Origin: Candidatus Zixiibacteriota bacterium
GTDB lineage: Bacteria; Zixibacteria; MSB-5A5; GN15; FEB-12
DNA: 64,000 nucleotides
Assembly (NCBI GenBank): GCA_035380245.1
Contig: DAOSXA010000001.1
Coordinates: forward strand, 344,069 to 408,068
Reading direction: 5' to 3'
The notes below the pieces were generated by a model. It had not been told where the DNA came from and did no database searches. It saw nothing but the letters and a program-made list of their open reading frames with translations. Position numbers and translations under genes: made by a program. This document shows, piece after piece, positions 42,738 to 52,128 of this stretch (the stretch's first letter is position 1; the number at the start of each line of letters is the position of its first letter).

Positions 42738-43316
42738 TTACAGCTGAGCAGGGTTTCTATTATATTCGCTCATCGCCTGGTCGAGGCGATGGTTGCTTGC
42801 GAAGATGACTGCCTCAGCGGCAGTATTTGTCAGGTCGGATGCTTTCTTAAGCTCCTCCTTGTCAAACTTGCCAAGTACGAAATCGATCGTACTTGAGTAT
42901 TCAGGCGCCGGACCGATCCCCAGTCGCAGCCGGGGGAAATCCTCGGTTTCGAGGATTTCGATGATCGAGGCAAGGCCGTTATGCCCGCCGTCCGATCCGT
43001 TTTGCCGAAAACGAAGCGCCCCAAGCGGAAGGTTGAAGTCATCAACCACAACCAACATTTCGCTCGGTTCACGCTCGACTCTCTCAAGGAGAGCCACCGC
43101 CGCCAGACCGGAACGGTTCATATACGTTCGCGGCCAGGCCAGAACCAGCGGTTCCGGTGAGCGCTCGATCAGCGACCAGGTATATTCTCTTGTCGGTTTC
43201 TGCGGCACAGCCTTTTGCAGCTTAGCCACCCGGTCGAGCACTTCGAACCCGAGGTTGTGACGTGTGGCCTCATACTCGGCCCCGATATTGCCCAAACCCA
43301 AGACAATCGAAATCAT
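42738..43316 (-). CDS. pth: Peptidyl-tRNA hydrolase
   Basis: 192 residues. It has the N-terminal VLGLGNIGAEYEATRHNLGF (catalytic His20), PRTYMNRSG (substrate-binding Asn), VVVDDFNLPLGALRFRQNGSDGGHNGL (conserved Asp, GGHNGL loop) and a C-terminal helix. It cleaves peptidyl-tRNA released from stalled ribosomes. Positioned upstream of rpsF, consistent with a translation cluster. Confidence 0.96.
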   Translation of the reverse strand: MISIVLGLGNIGAEYEATRHNLGFEVLDRVAKLQKAVPQKPTREYTWSLIERSPEPLVLAWPRTYMNRSGLAAVALLERVEREPSEMLVVVDDFNLPLGALRFRQNGSDGGHNGLASIIEILETEDFPRLRLGIGPAPEYSSTIDFVLGKFDKEELKKASDLTNTAAEAVIFASNHRLDQAMSEYNRNPAQL

Positions 43317-43397
43317 ACCAAAGCCACCTTTCGGCAGCTTGGAAGTATAAGTTCGACGCCACCGAAAGTCAAGGCCAATTGACTGCCTCTGTTGAGC

Positions 43398-44093
43398 TTA
43401 ATTACTCCGTTTGAAGCGATATCCGACACCCCGGATAGTCTCGAAAAACCTCGGATTGGCCGGGTCATCCTCGAATATCTTGCGCAGTTTCATGATGAAA
43501 TTATCGATTGTCCGGCTGGTCGGATAAACATGATAGCCCCAAACGGCATCGAGCAGTTGATCCCGGCTGACCACCTCCCCCTCCCGTTCGGCCAGATATT
43601 TCATGACCATGCATTCCTTGCGAGTCAATTCGAATTTTCCACCGGGGCCTTCCGCTTTATAAGTTTTAAAATCAATTCGGCGGCCCTGAAAACTGAACTC
43701 GCGATCCATTGGCCGGTCGCTCTGAAGCCAGGCTTGTCGCCGGAATATCCCCTGAATTCGGGCCACTAACTCGGCAGTACTGAACGGCTTAGTGATATAA
43801 TCATCCCCCCCGGCCACCAGCCCCTCAATTTTTTGGTCAACGGCATCCCTGGCGGTGATAAACAGAATCGGTACGGTCGATCCGGTCTTGCGGATATTCC
43901 GGGTTAAAGTGAGGCCATCGATTCCGGGCAACATGATATCCATCAAAATCAGGTCGAACTTCCCCCGATTGAACTCCTCCATTACCCGAGCACCGTGATC
44001 GACATGGAGTAACTCGAAACCTTCGGCTTCCAGATTCAACAGGAGACCGTCAGCCAGGTTGGGATCGTCTTCGACCAGGAGGATTTTCTTCAT
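43398..44093 (-). CDS. OmpR-family response regulator
   Basis: 231 residues from the ATG at 44093, 4 bases after the stop of the kinase gene; an upstream ATG at 44147 would overlap it. The receiver domain has the acidic pair VEDDPN, phospho-Asp in LILMDIMLPGIDG (about D53), T in FITAR and K in YITKPFS. The C-terminal winged helix (RKECMVMKYLAEREGEVVSRDQLLDAVWG, RTIDNFIMKLRKIFE, GVGYRF) is the OmpR/PhoB type. With the kinase and copA upstream it probably controls an envelope or metal response; the target is unproven. Confidence 0.93.
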   Translation of the reverse strand: MKKILLVEDDPNLADGLLLNLEAEGFELLHVDHGARVMEEFNRGKFDLILMDIMLPGIDGLTLTRNIRKTGSTVPILFITARDAVDQKIEGLVAGGDDYITKPFSTAELVARIQGIFRRQAWLQSDRPMDREFSFQGRRIDFKTYKAEGPGGKFELTRKECMVMKYLAEREGEVVSRDQLLDAVWGYHVYPTSRTIDNFIMKLRKIFEDDPANPRFFETIRGVGYRFKRSN

Positions 44094-44097
44094 CGTA

Positions 44098-45081
44098 TCA
44101 GCCTGCTTTGAGTTCGACGGTAAATTTGGCCCCTTTTCCCGGACCATCCGAGCAAGCCCTGACAGTGCCCCCGTGCGCTCGAACTATTTCCCGAGCCAGA
44201 TATAATCCCAAACCACTGCCGGAACCGCTCCGGGTAAGCTCTTCCCCGGCCTGATAAAATCGATCAAAGATTTTTTCCAGATCACGAGCAGCAATGCCGA
44301 TACCGTTGTCGGACACTTCCAGAATACAACACTTATCGGCCATACGCAGAGAGACGGCAATTTGGGGGGTATCTTTGTCGTTATATTTAACGGCATTTTC
44401 AAGGATGGCATTGACCGCTCGCTGGAGTGCGGCCGCATCCCCCTGGATCGTAATACCGGGGGTAATCTCGTCAATCACCTCGGTTTTTCTCTGTGAGGGT
44501 ATCGCTCGCAACTTGTCGACCGCTTTTGTCACCATTTCGGAAAACGGCACCGATTTCAACTCCACCACGTATCCGGAACGTTCGAATCGACCCGCTTCGA
44601 GTACGTTTTGGACCATGGCTTCGAGCCGGGCAATATCTTGACGCATACGGGGCAGCACCTGATGTTTCTTTTCGAGCGAGATTCGGTCAGATTCCAGCGA
44701 ATCGAGGTAAAGCTGCATTGAGGCCAACGGTGTTTTGAGTTCGTGAGTTACCGCCATGAGGAAATTTTGCTGGTGGAATTTTAATTCCTCCGATCGCACC
44801 TGGGCTCGATATATCAACCAGGCGCCGATTAAAATCGCCAGCAGGAAAAATACCCCTTCAAGCCCCACCATTATCTGCCGTTCGATTTCCTGACTATGAA
44901 GCTGCTCCACGTAGGTTGTATCGGCCCCCAGTTCCTGAGCTATGTCGACTTTCTCATCCACCAGCCGAGCCATGAAAACCGTCCACCACACCGCCTGGGC
45001 AAAAACCGTCAGCGCCAGAATGATGAAGAGAACCAAAGCAGTGCGATGAGTCAGACGATTTTTCTTCATGTTCTCGGTCAA
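44098..45081 (-). CDS. Membrane sensor histidine kinase
   Basis: 327 residues (TTG at 45081, or ATG at 45069). TM1 is about residues 13-35 (ALVLFIILALTVFAQAVWWTVFM), then a ~35-residue periplasmic loop, TM2 about 70-92 (MVGLEGVFFLLAILIGAWLIY). The H-box is VTHELKTPLAS, followed by the N-box (LENAVKYN) and the G boxes DNGIGIA and GSGLGLYLAREIV. It forms a two-component pair with the OmpR-type regulator immediately downstream. The short periplasmic loop has no cysteines or Met clusters that would mark a copper sensor, so the signal is open. Confidence 0.93.
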   Translation of the reverse strand: MTENMKKNRLTHRTALVLFIILALTVFAQAVWWTVFMARLVDEKVDIAQELGADTTYVEQLHSQEIERQIMVGLEGVFFLLAILIGAWLIYRAQVRSEELKFHQQNFLMAVTHELKTPLASMQLYLDSLESDRISLEKKHQVLPRMRQDIARLEAMVQNVLEAGRFERSGYVVELKSVPFSEMVTKAVDKLRAIPSQRKTEVIDEITPGITIQGDAAALQRAVNAILENAVKYNDKDTPQIAVSLRMADKCCILEVSDNGIGIAARDLEKIFDRFYQAGEELTRSGSGSGLGLYLAREIVRAHGGTVRACSDGPGKGAKFTVELKAG

Positions 45082-45104
45082 TCCATCCTGGTTCGGTCAT
45101 TCCC

Positions 45105-47315
45105 CTAAACCAGATCGAGGCGATTAAGGCGAAGTGAGTTGGTTACTACGAACACCGATGAAAAAGCCATTGCCGTGGCCGCCACCCAGGGTGCGAGAGT
45201 TAATCCGGTAAGAGGATAAAGAGCCCCGGCAGCTATGGGTATGGCCACGATGTTATAAAAGAAAGCCCAGAACAGATTCTGGCGAATTATTTTCATGGTT
45301 ACTTTAGCTGTTTCGAACAATCGAAGAATAGAAGAAAGCTCGGAGCGTACCAACACCACATCAGCCGATTCGATGGCAATATCCGTTCCACTGCCAATGG
45401 CGATCCCCACGTTGGCCGCAGCCAGAGCCGGGGCATCGTTGATACCGTCGCCGACCATCGCAACGGTGAAACCGATTTTCCGGTATGACTCCACCACCAG
45501 CTTTTTATGAGCCGGTTTTATCTCCGCTTCAAACTCGTCCAGGTTCAACGACCGGGCAACACCGGCTGCCGTTCTATAGGCATCACCGGAGAGCATAGTC
45601 ACACGTGCGAACTGATTCTTAAGAGCCACCACGACGTCCTTGGCATCATTGCGGATACGGTCGGCGAGAGCGATAAGCCCGACTACCTTGTCGTCAAGAG
45701 CTACGAAAATAGTGGTGCGGCCCTCGGACATCTGGGCTCCGGCTTCTTCTCGAGCCGGATCGATATTGACCTCGTTATTTTCCATCAACTCCTGATTGCC
45801 GAGCAAAAGCTTTTTACCGGCATAGATCCCTTTGAGACCGAATCCGGGCAATGCTTCCACTTCGGTCACGGTAACGATCGGAATCTGGTGCTGGCGCATC
45901 CGTCGCACGATGGCATCGGCGACCGGGTGTTCCGACTGACTCTCGGCCGAACCGGCGATCTGGAGCATGGTTTTAAGAGGCAAATCATTGTAAGCCTTCT
46001 CGTCGATCAGTTCGAGTTGGCCGTGGGTCAGGGTGCCGGTTTTATCGAATACGATAGTATCTATTCTTGTCAGCTCTTCCAGAATATCGCCGCCTCGAAT
46101 AATGATCCCCTCGCGGGCAGCGCGACCCGACCCCGTTAGAATCGCCGTTGGCGTCGCCAATCCCAGCGCACAGGGGCAGGCTATAATCAACACCGACACG
46201 ACACACTTGATCAGCATCGGTGAAGCCGGATCAAAATAGTACCAAACCAAACCGGTCAATACCGCCAGACCGATAACGGTTGGAACGAATATCCCGGATA
46301 CGCGATCAGCTAATTTTTGTACCGGAGCCTTACGGCTTTGAGCCTCGGAGACCATGCGGACGATATTGGCCAATACCGAATCAGCCGCGGCCGTGCCAAC
46401 CTCGAGTCGGAAACTCATATTACCGTTGAGGGTGCCGCCATAAACCTCATCGCCGGAATCTTTTTCCACCGGGAGAGACTCCCCGGTCAGGAGAGATTCA
46501 TCCAGGACCGCACGACCTTCGATAATGATGCCGTCGGCCGGCACGCGTTCACCCGGACGAACGATTAGAATCATCCCGGGTTGCACGGCGGCAGCATCGA
46601 TAACGACCTCATGATCGTCGACAATAGCCGTCGCCTTATTCGGTTGCAATTCCAGCAACGACTTAATCGCCTCTCCGGCACGCCCCCGCGACCGGGCTTC
46701 AAGATAACGTCCGACCAGGATAAGACTGATAATCATTCCAACCGACTCGAAATATAATGATCCGGGCGGTGGCGCTCCGGCGGAATCGATAATGACCCAG
46801 ATGCTCCAGCCAAAAGCAGCCAGAGTTCCCATCGCGATCAGGGAGTTCATGTTGGCGCTGAAATGCCCCAATTGCTTGAGGGCATCGAACAAAATTGCCC
46901 GGCCCCCCCAAAGGAGCACAGCCGCTGCGAAGCCGGCCTGAATCACGGCGTCGAAAAGGACACCAATCATCGGACCGCCGGTGATCATGCTCCACATTGC
47001 CACCACCAACAACGGCGCCGTCATAATTAACGCTTGCCGAAGTTGCGACAGGGCGCGGGCAGTTTCCTTTTGCGAGGCTTTTAGTACGTCCACCCGCCCC
47101 TCACTGGCCTTGAAACCGAGCTGATCGATTTCATGCATGATCGCAGCGGCATCAACGATTTCGGGATCAAGGCGCACCGATGCCGAGCGGGTAGCCAGAT
47201 TTACTCGGCACTCCTGCACGCCATCGAGCTTGCCTACCGCGGTTTCGATTGACCGCACACAAGCGGCACAGTGCATACCTTCGATATTGAAGTTCAGATC
47301 AGTCAATTGGGTCAT
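45105..47315 (-). CDS. copA: Copper-translocating P-type ATPase
   Basis: 736 residues. An N-terminal HMA domain carries the metal site GMHCAAC. The membrane domain has CPCALGLATPTA (CPC metal site near residue 380). The phosphorylation motif is DKTGTLTHG (about D422), with TGES in the actuator domain, SEHPVADAIV (HP site) and GDGINDAPALAAANVGIAIG in the hinge. These are the diagnostic features of P1B-1 Cu(I)-exporting ATPases. It sits between an ECF sigma factor and a two-component system on the same strand, which may regulate it. Confidence 0.95.
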   Translation of the reverse strand: MTQLTDLNFNIEGMHCAACVRSIETAVGKLDGVQECRVNLATRSASVRLDPEIVDAAAIMHEIDQLGFKASEGRVDVLKASQKETARALSQLRQALIMTAPLLVVAMWSMITGGPMIGVLFDAVIQAGFAAAVLLWGGRAILFDALKQLGHFSANMNSLIAMGTLAAFGWSIWVIIDSAGAPPPGSLYFESVGMIISLILVGRYLEARSRGRAGEAIKSLLELQPNKATAIVDDHEVVIDAAAVQPGMILIVRPGERVPADGIIIEGRAVLDESLLTGESLPVEKDSGDEVYGGTLNGNMSFRLEVGTAAADSVLANIVRMVSEAQSRKAPVQKLADRVSGIFVPTVIGLAVLTGLVWYYFDPASPMLIKCVVSVLIIACPCALGLATPTAILTGSGRAAREGIIIRGGDILEELTRIDTIVFDKTGTLTHGQLELIDEKAYNDLPLKTMLQIAGSAESQSEHPVADAIVRRMRQHQIPIVTVTEVEALPGFGLKGIYAGKKLLLGNQELMENNEVNIDPAREEAGAQMSEGRTTIFVALDDKVVGLIALADRIRNDAKDVVVALKNQFARVTMLSGDAYRTAAGVARSLNLDEFEAEIKPAHKKLVVESYRKIGFTVAMVGDGINDAPALAAANVGIAIGSGTDIAIESADVVLVRSELSSILRLFETAKVTMKIIRQNLFWAFFYNIVAIPIAAGALYPLTGLTLAPWVAATAMAFSSVFVVTNSLRLNRLDLV

Positions 47316-47363
47316 GGTAGAACAATATAGTCCGGACGGGATCGCCTGGAAAGTTTGTGATGA

Positions 47364-47996
47364 TTATTTTATTCCGAGCATCAGCAGTAGTTGCGGACAT
47401 TTACGTTGAAGCTCCTTACGAATTTTCCCGCGGGCACGATGAAGATACCAGCGCACGGTCGCTTCGGGAATGTCCATAACCTCAGCCACACGGTCAAGCT
47501 TGCAACCCTCGATATCTCGGAGCATAAAAGCAGAACGCTGTTTCTCGTTGAGCTTACGCGTAGCCTGATGAATGTAATCCCTGATCCGCTCTCTATGATA
47601 ACGATCTTCAGGAGTAGAATCGTCCGATTGAAGAAGCTCGTGGTAATTGTCCAGCGGTTCGTGTTGGTGCCGACGATGCTTGCGGATGTAATCGATGCAG
47701 GCGTTTACCGTGATACGATAAAGCCAGGTATAGAATTTTTTCTTCTCGTCATAGCGCCAGATATTGTGGTTAACCTTTACGAAAACGATCTGAGTGATAT
47801 CAGCCGCTTCATCGTAATCACCCACCATGCGATAGGCAAGCGCCGCTACCTGGCTTCGATATCGTTTCATCAATTCAGCGAAGGCACGCTGGTCGCCGCG
47901 CTTGATCCGACTGACGAGAGCTTTGGTATTAACCTCATCCCGGTCGTCTTCAGCCGGTTGCATCCGTTCGATATCCGGTTTCTTGTCCATCGCCAC
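47364..47996 (-). CDS. ECF sigma factor
   Basis: 210 residues; the codons are GTG GCG ATG, so ATG at 47990 is also possible. Sigma region 2 is clear: FAELMKRYRSQVAALAYRMVGDYDEAADITQIVFVKV, with WLYRITVNACIDYIRKHRR; region 4 is LNEKQRSAFMLRDIEGCKLDRVAEVMDIPEATVRWYLHRARGKIRKEL. It is a RpoE/SigW-type group IV sigma factor. No anti-sigma gene follows, which is unusual; the next gene is copA. It may act together with the two-component system downstream. A short gap (48 bases) to copA supports one operon. Confidence 0.93.
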   Translation of the reverse strand: MAMDKKPDIERMQPAEDDRDEVNTKALVSRIKRGDQRAFAELMKRYRSQVAALAYRMVGDYDEAADITQIVFVKVNHNIWRYDEKKKFYTWLYRITVNACIDYIRKHRRHQHEPLDNYHELLQSDDSTPEDRYHRERIRDYIHQATRKLNEKQRSAFMLRDIEGCKLDRVAEVMDIPEATVRWYLHRARGKIRKELQRKCPQLLLMLGIK

Positions 47997-48363
47997 AATC
48001 CAAACTAAATTTATCTTATATTGTCATTTATACCATTAACCACCGTTTGCAGGTAAAGTTCCGAGATATCGGGTTACAGCTTGTTGCTAAATGACAGCTA
48101 AATGGGTGAGAAGGATTCTTAATACCCCGATCCTGCCGGCTTCTCGGAACCCGTGAATCTTCCGGAAAGCGGTCCTAATTTTTTAACAACGCAGCCCTCT
48201 AATCAGTTCCAAACGAGTTTGTTGAAAAATCCCCCCTTCCTGCAGCGCCCCACTACACCACGGAACCGAACCTCGCCCGCAGAGATCAATAGAACTTGAA
48301 ATCCCCGGGGGTAACTGAAGTTGTAGTTGTGCTATGGAAGTTGACGTTGCTTGTTTAGGTTCT
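47997..48363. other. Divergent intergenic region
   Basis: About 367 bases between the sigma-factor gene (minus) and the CapA-like gene (plus). It should hold both promoters. I see no tRNA, hairpin with T-run, or reading frame with a ribosome-binding site. Confidence 0.4.
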
Positions 48364-49455
48364 ATGTTTAATCAGAATCGATCCATTCGACTCCGGCTCA
48401 CCGCTCTGCTTACAGCGGCAGCCATTATGATGGCCACATCCGTCGCAGCTCAATCAACCGACAGTCTCCAGCCGACTACAGTAACGTTTGCGGCTGTCGG
48501 TGATATCATGATGGGGACCACCTTTCCCGAGGATTCCAACTATCTGCCCGAGGATGACGGCCGCCACATGCTGTTTGAAGTCGCCCCTGAACTGCGCTCA
48601 GCCGATATCACGTTTGGCAATCTCGAAGGTTGTTACATAGACGGAGGTACTCCGGCCAAGAAATGCCAGGATCCCAAGTCCTGTTATGTCTTCCGTAGCC
48701 CCGAGCATTATCTGAGTTACCTCGATGAAGCCGGGTTCGATGTTTTCAACCTGGCCAACAACCATGCCCGGGATTTTGGACCGGAAGGACTCAACCGCAC
48801 GCGGGCATTGCTCGACAGTCTCGGCAAGGTGTACACCGGACCGATTGGCGATGTGGCTTCACTCGAAGTCAACGGCCTGCGGGTAGTGGTGCTCGGATTC
48901 GCTCCCTACCAGAAGTTATATGATTTATTGGACATCGGAACAGCCGCGGTGATGGTAGCCGGATTCAGCACTATCTACGATCTGGTCATCGTATCCTTCC
49001 ACGGCGGCGGTGAAGGACCGGCATTCCTGCATGTCCCGGATTCAATGGAAATAGCCTACGGTGAAGAACGGGGTCATTTACGCGCGTTCGCTCATGCCGT
49101 AGTTGACGCGGGCGCCGACCTGGTGATCGGCCATGGACCTCATATCCCAAGAGCCGTTGAATACTACCACGGCAGGTTGATTGCCTACTCACTAGGGAAT
49201 TTCGCCACTTACGAAATGTTCAACATGGAGGGAGTACGCGAGTTGACATTTATCCTGAAAGCCGAGTTGGCGGCCGACGGCTCCCTCGTTTCGGGCAGAA
49301 TCGTTTCCTGTTATCAGCAATACCCCGGAATACCTCGACTTGACCCGAAAGGTCGGATTATTCCACTCCTGCAAAAGATATCACGCGATGATTTTGGTCC
49401 GACCGCCGCTCCGATTGCCGACGATGGAACCATTATCGTCCCGGACAAGAACTGA
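48364..49455 (+). CDS. CapA-family poly-gamma-glutamate-type protein
   Basis: 363 residues from the ATG at 48364, which begins the signal peptide (LRLTALLTAAAIMMATSVAAQ); an ATG at 48334 would add 10 residues before it. The PGA_cap/CapA metallophosphatase-like domain has AAVGDIMMG, FGNLEGCYIDG, FNLANNHARDFG, VSFHGGGEG, GHGPHIPRAVEYY and IAYSLGNFATY in the family order. CapA proteins belong to capsule or poly-gamma-glutamate machinery, but the rest of that system (capB/capC) is not here. The exported location fits. Confidence 0.88.
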   Translation: MFNQNRSIRLRLTALLTAAAIMMATSVAAQSTDSLQPTTVTFAAVGDIMMGTTFPEDSNYLPEDDGRHMLFEVAPELRSADITFGNLEGCYIDGGTPAKKCQDPKSCYVFRSPEHYLSYLDEAGFDVFNLANNHARDFGPEGLNRTRALLDSLGKVYTGPIGDVASLEVNGLRVVVLGFAPYQKLYDLLDIGTAAVMVAGFSTIYDLVIVSFHGGGEGPAFLHVPDSMEIAYGEERGHLRAFAHAVVDAGADLVIGHGPHIPRAVEYYHGRLIAYSLGNFATYEMFNMEGVRELTFILKAELAADGSLVSGRIVSCYQQYPGIPRLDPKGRIIPLLQKISRDDFGPTAAPIADDGTIIVPDKN

Positions 49456-49465
49456 ATCACACCAA

Positions 49466-49492
49466 CGAAAAAAGGCCGCGATTATGCGGCCT
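49466..49492. terminator. Bidirectional terminator between CapA and M23 genes
   Basis: AGGCCGC-GATTAT-GCGGCCT perfect 7-bp stem; on the minus strand it is followed by TTTTTT, so it ends the M23 gene well and probably also the plus-strand CapA gene. Confidence 0.85.
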
Positions 49493-49516
49493 CGTTATCT
49501 TCAATCAATTCGAACC

Positions 49517-50425
49517 TCAATCCATTTCGTTGAGAATATAATCGGCTGGATTGAGCTTCTTGCCGTTTCTGATCACCTCGTAATGGAGATGCGGACCGGT
49601 GGAATGACCGGTATTACCCATGAGGGCGATCTGTTCACCCCGGCTGACTCGCTGCCCCTTCTTAACCGTCGCTTGTTTTAGATGAGCGTAACGAGTCTTG
49701 AAACCGTAACCATGGTCAATCACCACCATATTACCCAGGCCGCCCTGGCGTCCGACTTCCACCACTTTGCCGTCGGCTGTGGCATAAATCGGAGTGCCGG
49801 TACGGTTGGAAATATCGATCGCCGCATGCATCCGCCGATAGCCGGTAAAGGGATCATCGCGCATTTGAAAACCGGTCGTGACCCAACCCTTGGTAGGCCA
49901 AATCGACGGGGTATGCCGGAGGCGATCCTTCATACCATCGAGCTTCTGTTCGACTTCCGAGTATTTATCCAACTCGAATTCCGACAGGCGTAAAAGGCGA
50001 TCCACTTGACGCTCGGTGACATAAGCAGACTTCTGAGCCGGAGTCATACTCTCCACCGCTTTCGGAATCGGACCACCAATACCGAGCTGACGCTCCTGGG
50101 GATCGATTTCCGGCAGGTCAAAGGCAGTCCGAATAACTACCTCTTTTTGGACCATGTCCTGATAGCGGTTTTCGAATTCGGTCAGAGTCCAGCGGATCTG
50201 TTCGAATTTGTTCTTGAGTTCGAGATTTTCCGCCTTTAGTTTTTCGATCTCAGCACGGGAAACTCTATCGGATACGTACTGAGTTGACAGCGCTACACTG
50301 ATCCCCAGTAGCATCAAAACCAGCACTACCGCTCCATAAACCAGCGGGGCCGGAACGTTGACCTGCTTGAGTATCCCCTTTGAGCCGGGGATAAGCATCA
50401 ATGTGAATTTTTTCTTAAACATCAC
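49517..50425 (-). CDS. M23-family peptidase with N-terminal membrane anchor
   Basis: 302 residues (GTG at 50425 or ATG at 50422). One transmembrane span at about 28-47 (LVYGAVVLVLMLLGISVAL), then a coiled coil (AEIEKLKAENLELKNKFEQIRWTL) and a C-terminal peptidase M23 domain with HAAIDIS (first zinc ligands) and HLHYEVI. The enzyme class cuts peptidoglycan cross-bridges or activates amidases (EnvC-like). The coiled-coil plus M23 order fits a cell-division or peptidoglycan-remodelling role. Confidence 0.93.
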   Translation of the reverse strand: MMFKKKFTLMLIPGSKGILKQVNVPAPLVYGAVVLVLMLLGISVALSTQYVSDRVSRAEIEKLKAENLELKNKFEQIRWTLTEFENRYQDMVQKEVVIRTAFDLPEIDPQERQLGIGGPIPKAVESMTPAQKSAYVTERQVDRLLRLSEFELDKYSEVEQKLDGMKDRLRHTPSIWPTKGWVTTGFQMRDDPFTGYRRMHAAIDISNRTGTPIYATADGKVVEVGRQGGLGNMVVIDHGYGFKTRYAHLKQATVKKGQRVSRGEQIALMGNTGHSTGPHLHYEVIRNGKKLNPADYILNEMD

Positions 50426-51369
50426 TTCAAGAATAAATCGTGGCCGGTCAGGCCTATCCTTCTCCTGTTATGTATCGGTCGTAAACCGGCGCACGCCAGC
50501 TTTATCACCTAAAAACTGGCGTGGAAAATAGGCCCCATCATTTTGCAAGTCAAGATAAAATGGGCAAAAACTGCCTGATACTACTTAATCAGAACATATT
50601 CTCGTCTGAGAACTTTGTTCACAATTCGAGCAAGCTTTGCCGATTCAAGGGTTTGAAGGCTGTAAAGATGCCAGTAAGTCTTCTTGGGCAAGCCAATGAA
50701 AGGTCGCTTCTTGAGTGCTTTCGCCATTTGTCGCCTCCGCTGGTTACCAGTCACAAACCGGAAAATCCTAATCTCTTTGCCCCATAAATCCCGGCTTACA
50801 AAATTCGCCACATTGTTCCGCCCCCTTACAATGCATAAACCATGCCCCTCCGGCGACAAAATGGAGAGCGACAACCACCATAGAGCATCCCATTTAACAA
50901 TAAGCACTTAACACTATTATACCGGCTTCGGGAATCTCCCCTAATGGGCAAATCAAGGATTAAAAGGTGAGGCGCCTGTCCTATCCTTGACTACTTCGCC
51001 CAACAGGTGAACAGCTATCAATAAGATACAAGTGAGAATCTAGGATGAGCTTTGATCCGGGAGTACATTCGGCTATTAGTGGAAAATCAAATCGTTCTGA
51101 GGAAGACGACAGGTTGCTCTCATCGCAGTTATTTTTTAGAGAATGTCTGAGCATTCACCTCCCATAGCAAACTCAATACTATATTAATGAGAACATTACA
51201 AAGATCATGTGAAGGCAGACATACAAGAATAGCCACCATGACGTATTTTAACAGATTATTTCGTACCCTCAACGATTAAGACAGCATCATCTTTAGCCTT
51301 TGTATTGACGACAACCGATCGACGGATTAGCTTGGACTAAACAGCTAACTGCATCCAGGAGATAAGGAC
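50426..51369. other. Long gap with at most one small gene
   Basis: About 940 bases. Apart from the 48-codon frame at 50581-50727, I see no supportable gene, tRNA or hairpin terminator. The right half (50930-51369) is AT-rich and holds the promoter for the SDR gene. Confidence 0.45.
50581..50727 (-). CDS. Possible small basic protein
   Basis: A 48-residue frame (MAKALKKRPFIGLPKKTYWH...) with GGAGG 6 bases before its ATG. It is very basic and has no hydrophobic segment. It could be a real small protein or a chance frame; only the ribosome-binding site supports it, since no homologue is recognised. The much longer upstream extension of the same frame (to 50907) has no start signal. Confidence 0.35.
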   Translation of the reverse strand: MAKALKKRPFIGLPKKTYWHLYSLQTLESAKLARIVNKVLRREYVLIK

Positions 51370-52128
51370 ATGAAGTCTTTGAATAATAAGGTCGTGCTGA
51401 TAACGGGAGCTTCCTCCGGAATAGGCCGCGCCTGTGCCGAGAAATTTGCTGAAGAGGGAGCCCGGCTGATTTTGGCGGCACGGAGAAAAGAACGGTTGAT
51501 CGAACTGGCGAGAAAACTGAACACGCCGGTTCATATAATCGAACTCGATGTGACCAACCGGCAAGCTGTAGAAACAGCCCTTAAAAACCTTCCTGCCGAT
51601 TTTGCTGCGATCGATGTACTCATCAACAACGCCGGTCTCGGGCGAGGTCTGGATAAATTGCAAGAAGGAAACCCGGACGGTTGGAATGAAATGATCGACA
51701 CCAACATCAAGGGTCTTTTATACGTCAGCCGAGCGGTATTACCGGGTATGGTCAATCGAGGCAGCGGTCAGGTTATCAATATCGGTTCGATAGCCGGCCA
51801 TGAGGTTTATCCGGGAGGGAACGTCTATTGCGCCACAAAACATGCCGTAGGAGCAATCACCCGGGGTATGCGGATCGACCTGGTTGACAGCCCGATACGT
51901 GTTGCCACAATTGATCCCGGTCTGGTAGAAACGGAATTTTCCGAGGTCAGATTCGACGGCGATAAAGATCGCGCCGGTTCGGTTTATAAGGGCTACCAGC
52001 CGTTATCCGGAGCTGATATCGCTGAAACGGCCGTATGGATTGCCTCGCGGCCACCCCATGTTCAGATTGCCGAGGTCATAATTTTCCCCACAGCCCAGCG
52101 ATCCGCCATGATTGTTCATAAGGAATAG
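51370..52128 (+). CDS. Short-chain dehydrogenase/reductase (YdfG-like)
   Basis: 252 residues. Classical SDR motifs: NADP-binding GASSGIG (residues 12-18), LINNAGL, the catalytic YCATK (Y153/K157) with Ser in NIGSIAG, and PGLVETEF. The arginines after the first strand (AARRKERL) fit NADP(H). The pattern matches the YdfG 3-hydroxy acid dehydrogenase/malonic semialdehyde reductase group, but the substrate is not proven. It stands alone, with AGGAG a few bases before the ATG. Confidence 0.92.
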   Translation: MKSLNNKVVLITGASSGIGRACAEKFAEEGARLILAARRKERLIELARKLNTPVHIIELDVTNRQAVETALKNLPADFAAIDVLINNAGLGRGLDKLQEGNPDGWNEMIDTNIKGLLYVSRAVLPGMVNRGSGQVINIGSIAGHEVYPGGNVYCATKHAVGAITRGMRIDLVDSPIRVATIDPGLVETEFSEVRFDGDKDRAGSVYKGYQPLSGADIAETAVWIASRPPHVQIAEVIIFPTAQRSAMIVHKE

